Assembly (NCBI GenBank): GCA_036378735.1
Contig: DASUVX010000108.1
Coordinates: forward strand, 1 to 15,259
Origin: GCA-003244245 sp036378735
GTDB lineage: Bacteria > Actinomycetota > Actinomycetes > Mycobacteriales > Pseudonocardiaceae
DNA: 15,259 bases
Direction of reading: 5' to 3'
A program made the position numbers and the translations under genes. Shown piece after piece: positions 1-6,795 of the stretch. A model generated the notes under the pieces. That model saw nothing but the letters and a program-made list of their open reading frames with translations, was not told the origin of the DNA and did not search any database. Within the stretch, counting starts at the first letter, position 1; each line of letters begins with the position of its first letter.

Positions 1-28
1 GGCACCGACCCCCGCGGGGGTCGGTGCC
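1..28. repeat. Perfect 28-bp palindrome inside the dacB coding region
   Basis: Bases 1-28 equal their own reverse complement (14-bp arms, no spacer; the arm reads ggcaccgacccccg). In the dacB frame it encodes a Pro/Gly/Ala linker (APTPAGVG) before the catalytic domain. The element touches the window edge and may extend leftward. No T-tract follows, so it is not a typical intrinsic terminator. Confidence 0.8.
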
Positions 29-1336
29 GTCCTCAACCCACTGATTGCAGCCGGCGGGCTGGGCACGCTATCCGGGCAGGTAGTCGACCCTGCGACCGGT
101 GCGGTGCTCTGGCAACGCAACCCGGCCTCAGCGCTGGTACCCGGATCGACCGCCAAGCTGCTCACCGCGTCGGCTGCGCTGCTCGCGCTGGATCACCAGG
201 AACGGTTCCACACCACCGTGCTGGCCGGGGCAGATCCCGGCACTGTGGTGTTGCGCGGCGGCGGTGACCCGACGCTGTCCGGGGTGGCCCAGGGCACTGA
301 GACCGGGTACCCAGGCGCTGCCCGGCTCGATGACCTGGCCAGCCAGGTCCGGGCGGCGGTGCATGGCCCGATAAGCCGCGTGCTCGTCGATGTCAGCCGC
401 TACACCGGTGACGCCCTGGCGCCGAGCTGGCAGCCGGCCGACGTGGCCGGCGGGTACATCGCACCGATCGAGCCGGTGATGCTCGACGGCGGCCGCGCGG
501 ATCCCCACCAGGACATCTCGCCGCGGGCCGCGAAACCCGCGACCGCCGCGGCAGCCGAGTTGGCCCGCCGGCTGGGCGCCGACCCGGACACCGTCGCGCT
601 CGGCAGCGCCGCACCCGGTGCCGCGGTGCTCGGCGACGTCTCCTCACCACCGGTGCACGACCTGGTCACCACGGCCCTGCAGGAATCGGACAACGTGCTC
701 GCCGAGACGCTCGCCCGGGAGGTGGCCCGCAAGACCGGTGCGCAACCATCATTCGCCGGGGCCTCGCAGGCAGTGCTCACCGTGCTGGTGCGCCACGGTT
801 TCGACGTCCGCGGAGCCACCCTGGTCGACGGCAGCGGCCTGTCCACCAGCGACGCCGTTCCGGCGACGCTGCTCACCGCACTGCTGGGTGCAGCCGCCGC
901 GCCGGACCAGTCAGCCCCGGACCAGTCAGCCTCGGACCAGTCGGGCACCGCCGGCGGAGCCGGCAATCAGACAACCGCCGGCGGAGCCGGCAATCCGGCA
1001 ACCGCCGGAGGAACCGGCAATCAGGCCACCGATGGGGTGAAACAACCGCCGACCGCGGCGCTACGACCGCTACTGGTGGGGCTACCGGTCGCCGGTGGCA
1101 GTGGCACGCTGGCCGATCGCTACCGTGACCCTGCTGGCGCCTCCGCGCGTGGCCGGGGCTGGGTTCGAGCCAAGACCGGCACGCTGACCGGCGTCAATAG
1201 CCTCGCCGGCACGGTTTTGGACAGCGACGGCAGGATGTTGGTCTTCGCCCTGCTGTCCAATGGCCCCAATCCGGCCTCGGTTCGGCCGCGGTTAGACGGG
1301 CTGGCAGCCCAACTGCGGTCATGCGGCTGTCATTAA
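2..1336 (+). CDS. dacB: D-alanyl-D-alanine carboxypeptidase / endopeptidase (PBP4 type, peptidase S13), 5'-truncated by window edge
   Basis: The frame is open from base 2 with no start codon, so the N-terminus (signal peptide or anchor) lies outside the window. An internal ATG at 104 would cut into the conserved N-terminal strands and is not the start. All three penicilloyl-transferase motifs are present in order: SxxK as STAK (Ser codon 146, Lys codon 155), SxN as SDN (686-694), and KTG (1172-1180) in RAKTGTLTGVNSLAG. The family is known to trim or hydrolyse D-Ala cross-links in peptidoglycan outside the membrane. Between SDN and KTG lies a low-complexity insert (899-1030) of APDQS-like and TAGGAGNQT-like repeats, likely a flexible surface loop. 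The next gene starts 18 nt downstream. This arrangement resembles M. tuberculosis Rv3627c-Rv3626c-tilS-hpt. The class is secure; which reaction (carboxypeptidase or endopeptidase) dominates cannot be told. Confidence 0.93.
   Translation, partial: APTPAGVGAVLNPLIAAGGLGTLSGQVVDPATGAVLWQRNPASALVPGSTAKLLTASAALLALDHQERFHTTVLAGADPGTVVLRGGGDPTLSGVAQGTETGYPGAARLDDLASQVRAAVHGPISRVLVDVSRYTGDALAPSWQPADVAGGYIAPIEPVMLDGGRADPHQDISPRAAKPATAAAAELARRLGADPDTVALGSAAPGAAVLGDVSSPPVHDLVTTALQESDNVLAETLAREVARKTGAQPSFAGASQAVLTVLVRHGFDVRGATLVDGSGLSTSDAVPATLLTALLGAAAAPDQSAPDQSASDQSGTAGGAGNQTTAGGAGNPATAGGTGNQATDGVKQPPTAALRPLLVGLPVAGGSGTLADRYRDPAGASARGRGWVRAKTGTLTGVNSLAGTVLDSDGRMLVFALLSNGPNPASVRPRLDGLAAQLRSCGCH
899..1030 (+). 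repeat. In-frame tandem repeats: three 15-bp units, then three 27-bp units
   Basis: Within dacB, 899-943 carries three 15-bp units translating to APDQS, APDQS and ASDQS. Positions 947-1027 carry three 27-bp units translating to TAGGAGNQT, TAGGAGNPA and TAGGTGNQA. All unit lengths are multiples of three, so copy-number change would keep the frame. The repeats lie between the SDN and KTG active-site motifs, in a region that would be an exposed loop. Confidence 0.9.
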
Positions 1337-1343
1337 GCCGGGT

Positions 1344-1349
1344 TACTTT
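1344..1349 (+). promoter_or_regulatory. Putative -10 element (TACTTT) for a leaderless DUF2342 transcript
   Basis: TACTTT fits the actinobacterial TANNNT -10 pattern and ends 5 nt before the ATG at 1355. No Shine-Dalgarno sequence precedes that ATG, which fits leaderless initiation. No convincing -35 box is visible. Confidence 0.35.
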
Positions 1350-1354
1350 GTGGT

Positions 1355-2434
1355 ATGGGACAACCCGTGCTCGATACACCTCAGGCACCCAGGATCGGTC
1401 CAGCCGGTGCCCCCATCGACTGGGCGGTAGCCGCGGTCACCGCGCAACGGCTGCTGCCGGCCGGTCCTGCAGTACCGCCTGAGAAGGCGGCGACGACGGT
1501 GCGGCGGCTCCGCCTGCTGTCGATCACTGCCGAGACGCACGTGCGGGAACTGACCGGGCTCGACGACGGCAAGGCGCCGCCGGCCGCCGAGGTCGTAGAC
1601 CGGCCCGGCTGGGTGGACGCAGCCACCGAGGGGCTGTGCCGGCTGCTCGCCGACTACCGGATCCCGGATGGACGGGCCCGCCGCATGCTGTCCACCACCG
1701 CGGGTGTGCAGGTGGGCGTCGCGCTGGCGTTCCTGGCGTCGCGAGTGCTCGGGCAGTACGACCCCTTCGGTGGGCCATCCGAAGACCCGGGGCGGTTGCT
1801 GCTGGTGGCCCCCAACATCGTCACCGTGGGCCAGACGCTGGACGTCCCGGCTGATGAGTTCCAGATGTGGGTCTGCCTGCATGAGGCCACCCACCGGCTG
1901 CAGTTCAACGCCGTACCGTGGCTGCGCGAGCATTTCGCCACCCAGGTGCGGTCGTTCATGGCGGCCACCGAAGACCCGGACACCCTGGCCAAGATGGTCA
2001 GCCGGCTGCCCGCGGCGCTGCGCGGCGCACGGCGCGGAGAGGCGTCGGACGCGCTGGGCATGCTGACGTTGCTGCAAAACCCCGAGCAGCGCGCGACGCT
2101 GGACCGGCTCATCGCGCTGGCCACCCTGCTGGAGGGGCACGCCGACCATGTAATGGACGCGGTCGGACCGGCGGTGGTGCCGTCGGTGCGGCTGATCCGC
2201 CAGCGGTTCACTGCCCGGCGGCAGGGCGGCACGCTCGCCGAGCGGGTGCTGCGCGCGGTGCTGGGCATCGATGCCAAGCTGCGCCAGTACGCTGAGGGCG
2301 CGGCGTTCACCCGGTACGTGGTGGATGCGGTCGGCATGGACCGGTTCAATACAGTGTGGACGTCACCGGAAACGCTGCCCACCCGCGCCGAGATCGCCGA
2401 TCCGGCGGCGTGGCTGTATCGCCTGGCTCCCTGA
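1355..2434 (+). CDS. DUF2342 zincin-like metallohydrolase ('coenzyme F420 biosynthesis-associated' family)
   Basis: This 359-residue protein carries an HExxH motif, HEATH, at residues 176-180 within CLHEATHRLQF. A downstream EGHADH (E260, H262, H265) could supply a third zinc ligand. The conserved string VLGQYDPFGG lies around residues 131-140. These traits match the actinobacterial DUF2342 family (Rv3626c-like), named for co-occurrence with F420 biosynthesis; its substrate is unknown to me. No signal peptide or membrane segment is seen, so it is probably cytoplasmic. The ATG at 1355 is chosen as the first in-frame ATG after the dacB stop. It lacks a Shine-Dalgarno but has a TANNNT box just upstream. 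It lies immediately before tilS, as in related genomes. The family call is strong; the protease role is inferred from the motif only. Confidence 0.9.
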   Translation: MGQPVLDTPQAPRIGPAGAPIDWAVAAVTAQRLLPAGPAVPPEKAATTVRRLRLLSITAETHVRELTGLDDGKAPPAAEVVDRPGWVDAATEGLCRLLADYRIPDGRARRMLSTTAGVQVGVALAFLASRVLGQYDPFGGPSEDPGRLLLVAPNIVTVGQTLDVPADEFQMWVCLHEATHRLQFNAVPWLREHFATQVRSFMAATEDPDTLAKMVSRLPAALRGARRGEASDALGMLTLLQNPEQRATLDRLIALATLLEGHADHVMDAVGPAVVPSVRLIRQRFTARRQGGTLAERVLRAVLGIDAKLRQYAEGAAFTRYVVDAVGMDRFNTVWTSPETLPTRAEIADPAAWLYRLAP

Positions 2435-3396
2435 GACCGCACTGTCACCTGGCGGTCAAGCAGGTGCGTACCGCGGTCCGCCGGTTCCTGGTCGATCACG
2501 AGTTCGCTGGCACCGTTGCGGTCGCGTGTTCCGGCGGTGCTGACTCGCTGGCACTGGCCGCTGCCGCCGCGCATTGCGCCGCTGCGCTGGGACTGCCGGT
2601 ACACGGCCTGGTTGTCGACCACCAGCTGCAGCCGTGCTCGGCGCAGGTGGCGCAGACCACCGGCGCGCAGTTACGGCAGCTGGGTTACCCGGCGGTGCAG
2701 GTGCTGCCCGTCACCGTCAACGCCGCCGCCGGGTGCGGGGGGCTGGAGGCCGCGGCCCGCCGGGCCCGGTACCAGGCGTTGCGGGATGCCGCGCCGGACG
2801 GGGCGCTGGTGCTGCTCGGCCATACCCTGGACGACCAGGCAGAGACGGTGCTGCTCGGGCTGGGCCGAGGATCGGGACCCCGGTCGGTGGCGGGCATGCG
2901 CGAGCTCGACCCGCCGTGGGGGCGGCCACTGCTCGGGGTTCGCCGGGCCGTCACCGCCGCGGCCTGTGCCGCACTGAATCTGCAGCCCTGGAGCGACCCG
3001 CACAATGCTGACCCCCGCTTCCGGCGGGTCCGGTTGCGCACCGAGGTGCTGCCGTTGCTGGAGGATGTCCTGGCCGGCGGGGTGGCGCAGGCGCTGGCAC
3101 GCACGGCCCAGCAGCTCCGGGAGGATCTCGACGTGCTCGACGGGCAGGCCGGCGAACTGCTCGCGGCAGCCCGCCGCGGTGCCGAACTGGACGTCGCGGC
3201 GCTTTGCTCCCAGCCGGCCGCGCTGCGCCGCCGTGTCTTGCGGCGCTGGCTGCTCGATGCCGGGGTGACCGAGCTGACCGACGCTCAACTGCGTGCGGCC
3301 GATGACCTCATCGGCCGCTGGTCGGGCCAGGGCCCGCTGCGCCTACCAGGCACTCACGACCTCTCGCGCACCCAGGGCAGGCTGCATGTCTCCTGA
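2410..3396 (+). CDS. tilS: tRNA(Ile)-lysidine synthetase
   Basis: TilS ligates lysine to C34 of tRNA-Ile(CAU) using ATP, changing its decoding from AUG to AUA. The PP-loop ATP-binding motif SGGADS is at residues 41-46 counted from the chosen start (VACSGGADSLALAAA). It is followed by VHGLVVDHQL, the family motif GHTLDDQAETVLLGLGRG, and DPHNADPRFRRVRLRTEVLPLLE, the usual end of the N-terminal domain (quoted here as separate family signatures). About 328 residues is normal for actinobacterial TilS. The start is not certain. GTG 2410 gives a 25-nt overlap with the preceding gene. GTG 2464 would begin just before the conserved VRTAVRRF segment. ATG 2356 would add a poorly conserved extension. The gene is coupled to the neighbours on both sides by overlaps. 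Confidence 0.95.
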   Translation: MAVSPGSLRPHCHLAVKQVRTAVRRFLVDHEFAGTVAVACSGGADSLALAAAAAHCAAALGLPVHGLVVDHQLQPCSAQVAQTTGAQLRQLGYPAVQVLPVTVNAAAGCGGLEAAARRARYQALRDAAPDGALVLLGHTLDDQAETVLLGLGRGSGPRSVAGMRELDPPWGRPLLGVRRAVTAAACAALNLQPWSDPHNADPRFRRVRLRTEVLPLLEDVLAGGVAQALARTAQQLREDLDVLDGQAGELLAAARRGAELDVAALCSQPAALRRRVLRRWLLDAGVTELTDAQLRAADDLIGRWSGQGPLRLPGTHDLSRTQGRLHVS

Positions 3397-4114
3397 CAAT
3401 CCCCCACACAATCCCCCCCGCAACCCCGACATGGAGACATATCGGGGTGATCGACCGGCCCATGATCCCGATATGTCTCCATGTCGGGATGGAGCGGCTC
3501 GGGATGGAGCGGGTCGGGATGGAGCGGGTCGGGAGGGGACGGGTCGGGATAGGACGGGGCTGTATCCGGGTGAGATCGCCTCGGTGCTGGTCACCGAAAA
3601 GCAGATCCGGCGCCGCATCGTGGAGCTTGCGCAGCAGGTCGCCGCCGATTTCCAAGCCGAACACGGCAATGGTGACCTGCTGCTGGTAGGCGTACTCAAG
3701 GGCGCGGTGATGTTCATGACCGACTTCGCCCGGGCCTTGCCCATCCCGGTGCAGCTGGAGTTCATGGCGGTGTCGTCGTACGGCTCGTCGAGCTCGTCGT
3801 CGGGGGTGGTGCGCATCCTCAAGGACCTCGACCGCGACATCGCCGGCTGCCACGTGCTCGTGGTGGAGGACATCATCGACTCGGGGCTGACGCTTTCCTG
3901 GTTACTGCGCAACCTGATGACCCGCCGCCCGGCCACTTTGGAGGTGTGCACCCTGTTGCGCAAGCCGGACGCGATCCAGATCGACGTGCCGGTGCGCTAC
4001 ATCGGGTTCGACATCCCCCAGGAGTTCGTCGTCGGCTACGGTTTGGATTACGGCGAGCGCTACCGCGATCTTCCCTACATCGGCACCCTGGCACCCGAGG
4101 TCTACGCCGATTAG
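3386..4114 (+). CDS. hpt: Hypoxanthine-guanine phosphoribosyltransferase with a repetitive N-terminal extension
   Basis: The enzyme salvages hypoxanthine and guanine to IMP and GMP using PRPP. The PRPP-binding signature VEDIIDSGLT is at 3863-3892. The flexible-loop segment EFMAVSSYGSSSSSSGVVRI and the C-terminal FVVGYGLDYGERYRDLPYIG are typical of bacterial HPRT. The conserved core begins at LYPGEI (codon 3560). Upstream, the frame runs through a 22-bp inverted repeat and five 15-bp repeats giving a charged DGAGR-like tail. ATG 3386 is chosen because AGGGCAGG precedes it and it overlaps the tilS stop by 11 nt, a common coupling geometry. That gives 242 residues, longer than the roughly 200 usual. 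ATG 3431 and ATG 3473 are in frame but lack a Shine-Dalgarno, and each lies inside an arm of the inverted repeat. Function is secure; the N-terminus is not. Confidence 0.93.
   Translation: MSPDNPPHNPPRNPDMETYRGDRPAHDPDMSPCRDGAARDGAGRDGAGREGTGRDRTGLYPGEIASVLVTEKQIRRRIVELAQQVAADFQAEHGNGDLLLVGVLKGAVMFMTDFARALPIPVQLEFMAVSSYGSSSSSSGVVRILKDLDRDIAGCHVLVVEDIIDSGLTLSWLLRNLMTRRPATLEVCTLLRKPDAIQIDVPVRYIGFDIPQEFVVGYGLDYGERYRDLPYIGTLAPEVYAD
3425..3488. repeat. Perfect 22-bp inverted repeat with 20-nt loop at the tilS-hpt junction
   Basis: The left arm is 3425-3446 and the right arm 3467-3488; they are exact reverse complements (left arm begins cccgacatggagacatat). The loop is 3447-3466. The structure would form a very stable RNA hairpin between the best hpt start (3386) and the hpt core. 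Each arm contains an in-frame ATG (3431, 3473). No T-run follows the right arm, so it is not a classical terminator. Confidence 0.9.
3486..3560 (+). repeat. Five tandem copies of a 15-bp unit (consensus gggatggagcgggtc)
   Basis: The units lie at 3486-3500, 3501-3515, 3516-3530, 3531-3545 and 3546-3560. The second and third are identical, the first differs from them by one base and the last two are diverged. In the hpt frame they encode DGAAR, DGAGR, DGAGR, EGTGR and DRTGL. They begin inside the end of the right inverted-repeat arm, so the two elements are fused. The run ends exactly where the conserved HPRT core (LYPGEI) starts. Confidence 0.9.
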
Positions 4115-4392
4115 CGGTTACCCGAGCATCGGCCCATGGTGTAAGCCGGGAAGGTTGGTGGCGCTGCTGGGCAGGCTGGTGACACCGGCGTGAGGCACCG
4201 AGGTGGGGAGGGTTTACGCCGCTGGCGCAGCGTGAACTACCGGTTCATCATCCACCAACCGACAACCCGGTCCGCCGGGTAGGGTGGGGGCGACGGGAGT
4301 GCTCTGCTGTCTGGCGTGACGGTCTGCCAGCACCGTCTCTAGTTCAGCGCACGTAGCTCAGGAGGGTCGAGGCCACCGAGGGCCGTAGCCGA
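4115..4392. other. 278-bp intergenic leader between hpt and ftsH
   Basis: No ORF with coding character is visible. The stretch contains a perfect 6-bp stem with 4-nt loop (4265-4280, acccgg/ccgggt) abutting a TANNNT box, and a weaker ctggc/gccag pair (4311-4315 with 4326-4330). It is the longest gap between + strand genes in the window and is the natural place for a separate ftsH promoter. Confidence 0.6.
4280..4285 (+). promoter_or_regulatory. Candidate -10 element (TAGGGT) upstream of ftsH
   Basis: TAGGGT matches the TANNNT pattern and shares its first base with the end of the 4265-4280 hairpin. It would give an untranslated leader of about 100 nt before ftsH. No good -35 box is found at the expected distance, so this is a weak call. 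Confidence 0.25.
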
Positions 4393-6717
4393 ATGGATCG
4401 CAAGAAAATACTCCGCAACCCGCTGTTGTGGGTGGTAGCCGGGTTGCTGCTCTACTACGCCTTCGGCTTCCTGCTCGATGACACCCGGGGGTACAGCCAG
4501 GTCACCACCTCGCAGGCGTTGACGCAGCTCACCGACCACAACGTCAAGCAGGCGACGTTGGAGGACAAGGAGCAACGGCTGCGGCTCACCTTGGACCATC
4601 CGATCCAAGGCGTGCAGGGCACCAAGGTGATGACCCAGTACCCGGAGCAGAGCACCGACCAGATCACCCAGTCGCTGCGCGACGCCCAGATCCCCAGCGG
4701 CTGGGACACCAAGGTCACCCAGCAGTCACTGCTGTTCCAGGTGCTGATCTACCTCATCCCGCTGGGGCTGCTACTCCTCCTGTTGCTGTGGATGATGAAC
4801 AACGTCCAGGGTGGCGGTAACCGGGTACTCAACTTCGGCAAGTCCAAGGCCAAACAGCTGAGCAAGGACATGCCCAAGACGACCTTCGCCGACGTCGCGG
4901 GCGCCGACGAGGCCGTCGAGGAACTCGAGGAGATCAAGGACTTCCTCGCCAACCCCAGCCGCTACCAGGCGCTCGGCGCCAAGATCCCCAAAGGGGTGCT
5001 GCTCTACGGTCCGCCCGGCACCGGTAAGACCCTGCTGGCCCGGGCGGTGGCCGGCGAGGCCGGGGTGCCGTTCTACTCCATCTCCGGCTCCGACTTCGTG
5101 GAGATGTTCGTCGGCGTGGGTGCCTCCCGCGTCCGGGACCTGTTCGAGCAGGCCAAGCAGAACGCGCCGTGCATCATCTTCGTCGACGAGATCGACGCGG
5201 TGGGTCGCCAGCGCGGCGCCGGCCTCGGCGGCGGGCACGACGAACGCGAGCAGACGCTCAACCAGCTGCTGGTCGAGATGGACGGCTTCGACGCGCGCGG
5301 CGGCATCATCCTCATCGCCGCGACCAACCGGCCGGACATCCTGGACCCGGCACTGCTGCGACCGGGCCGCTTCGACCGGCAGATCCCGGTCTCCGCACCG
5401 GACATCCGCGGTCGCCGCGCCATCCTCGAGGTGCACTCCAAGGGCAAGCCGCTGGCCACCGACGTCGATCTGGACGGGCTGGCGAAGCGCACCGTCGGCT
5501 TCTCCGGAGCCGATCTGGCCAACGTCATCAACGAGTCCGCGCTGCTGACCGCCAGGGAAGGCGGCAAGCTCATCAACGGCGCCGCGCTGGAAGAAGCGGT
5601 CGACCGGGTGATCGGCGGTCCGCGCCGCAAGAACCGGATCATCTCCGAGCGCGAGAAGAAGATTACCGCCTACCACGAGGGCGGTCACGCGCTGGCGGCC
5701 TGGGCGATGCCGGACATCGACCCGGTGTACAAGCTGACGATCCTGCCCCGCGGGCGCACCGGCGGGCACGCGCTGGTCGTCCCCGAGGACGACAAGCAGA
5801 TGATGACGCGTTCGGAGATGATCGCCCGGCTGGTGTTCGCGCTGGGCGGGCGCTCGGCCGAAGAGCTGGTCTTCCACGAGCCGACCACCGGCGCGTCCTC
5901 GGACATCGAGCAGGCCACCAAGATCGCTCGCGCGATGGTCACCGAGTACGGGATGAGCGCGCGGCTGGGCGCGGTGAAGTACGGCCAGGAGCAGGGCGAC
6001 CCGTTCCTCGGCCGTTCCGCGGGCCGGCAGCCGGACTACTCGCTGGAAGTCGCGCACGAAATCGACGAGGAGGTCCGGGCGCTCATCGAGGCCGCGCACA
6101 CCGAGGCGTGGGAGATTCTCAACACGTACCGAGACATCCTCGACGAGCTGGTCGTCGAGTTGCTGGAGCGGGAGACGCTGCAGCGTAAGGACCTCGAACG
6201 GGTCTTCAGCAAGGTGGAGAAGCGGCCGCGGATCACCGCGTTCAACGACTTCGGTGGGCGCACCCCGTCGGACAAGCCGCCGATCAAGACGGCGGGCGAG
6301 CTGGCCAAGGAGCGCGGCGAGCCGTGGCCGCCGGTACAGCCGAGGCGGGAGCCCACGCCGGTGGGTGTGGCGCCGGGTGGCGACGACCTCCCGGGCGGCC
6401 CGCCGCATCCATCTCCGGGACATCCCGGCCCCAACGGCGCCGGGCCGCATCCAGGCGGTTACCCGACGGGCGTGGTCAACGGAGGGACACCGGGGCAGCC
6501 CGTGCAGCCGGCGCCGTATTCGCCGCCCTACCCACCACCGCGAGGACCGGGCAGCTCGCAGCGACCGGGCAGCGGTAATTCTGGTCCGCCGAACTACGGT
6601 GCACCGCCGGGGTGGCGCCCGGCCACCGAGCCTCCCGCCTCCTCTTGGCGACCGGGCCCGCCCGTCGCTCGGCCGCCGGAGGACGCCGGGTCCGACGATC
6701 AGCCGCCAGCCGGCTGA
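4393..6717 (+). CDS. ftsH: ATP-dependent zinc metalloprotease FtsH
   Basis: FtsH is a membrane-anchored hexameric AAA+ protease that degrades misfolded membrane proteins and some regulators. Two membrane helices are visible, around residues 10-28 (LLWVVAGLLLYYAFGFLL) and 115-137, flanking an extracytoplasmic domain. The Walker A motif GPPGTGKT is at 206-213 and Walker B IIFVDEID has D265 and E266. The zinc site is HEGGH at 428-432, with a likely third ligand D504 in TGASSDIEQATKIA. From about residue 640 to 774 the protein is a Pro/Gly-rich, low-complexity tail; M. tuberculosis FtsH has a comparable C-terminal extension. The ATG start gives MDRKKILRNP; GAGGG lies about 10 nt upstream. A long leader precedes it and folE follows after 78 bp. 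Confidence 0.98.
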   Translation: MDRKKILRNPLLWVVAGLLLYYAFGFLLDDTRGYSQVTTSQALTQLTDHNVKQATLEDKEQRLRLTLDHPIQGVQGTKVMTQYPEQSTDQITQSLRDAQIPSGWDTKVTQQSLLFQVLIYLIPLGLLLLLLLWMMNNVQGGGNRVLNFGKSKAKQLSKDMPKTTFADVAGADEAVEELEEIKDFLANPSRYQALGAKIPKGVLLYGPPGTGKTLLARAVAGEAGVPFYSISGSDFVEMFVGVGASRVRDLFEQAKQNAPCIIFVDEIDAVGRQRGAGLGGGHDEREQTLNQLLVEMDGFDARGGIILIAATNRPDILDPALLRPGRFDRQIPVSAPDIRGRRAILEVHSKGKPLATDVDLDGLAKRTVGFSGADLANVINESALLTAREGGKLINGAALEEAVDRVIGGPRRKNRIISEREKKITAYHEGGHALAAWAMPDIDPVYKLTILPRGRTGGHALVVPEDDKQMMTRSEMIARLVFALGGRSAEELVFHEPTTGASSDIEQATKIARAMVTEYGMSARLGAVKYGQEQGDPFLGRSAGRQPDYSLEVAHEIDEEVRALIEAAHTEAWEILNTYRDILDELVVELLERETLQRKDLERVFSKVEKRPRITAFNDFGGRTPSDKPPIKTAGELAKERGEPWPPVQPRREPTPVGVAPGGDDLPGGPPHPSPGHPGPNGAGPHPGGYPTGVVNGGTPGQPVQPAPYSPPYPPPRGPGSSQRPGSGNSGPPNYGAPPGWRPATEPPASSWRPGPPVARPPEDAGSDDQPPAG

Positions 6718-6730
6718 GTCGGCGATTGGA

Positions 6731-6736
6731 TACAGT
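6731..6736 (+). promoter_or_regulatory. Candidate -10 element (TACAGT) upstream of folE
   Basis: TACAGT, within GGATACAGT, matches TANNNT in the 78-bp ftsH-folE gap and would give a leader of about 50 nt. It lies next to a 12-bp near-direct repeat (cagccggctgag at 6707-6718, cagtcggctgag at 6733-6744). No -35 box is recognised. Confidence 0.25.
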
Positions 6737-6795
6737 CGGCTGAGCCCGCAATCAGACATCCCGCGCGTGGGGCTCCCAGCGCACGGAGACTGGCC

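Noticed and set aside
2671..3288. - strand ORF antisense to tilS
   Set aside because: tilS on the + strand has all family motifs; the antisense frame is explained by codon bias.
3486..3560. Regular 15-bp units considered as a CRISPR array
   Set aside because: The units are contiguous with no spacers, and no cas genes are present; it is a simple tandem repeat.
3447..3689. + strand frame in which the 15-bp repeats read MERLG/MERVG
   Set aside because: It lies inside hpt in another frame and loses coding character after the repeats; only the hpt frame gives a conserved protein.
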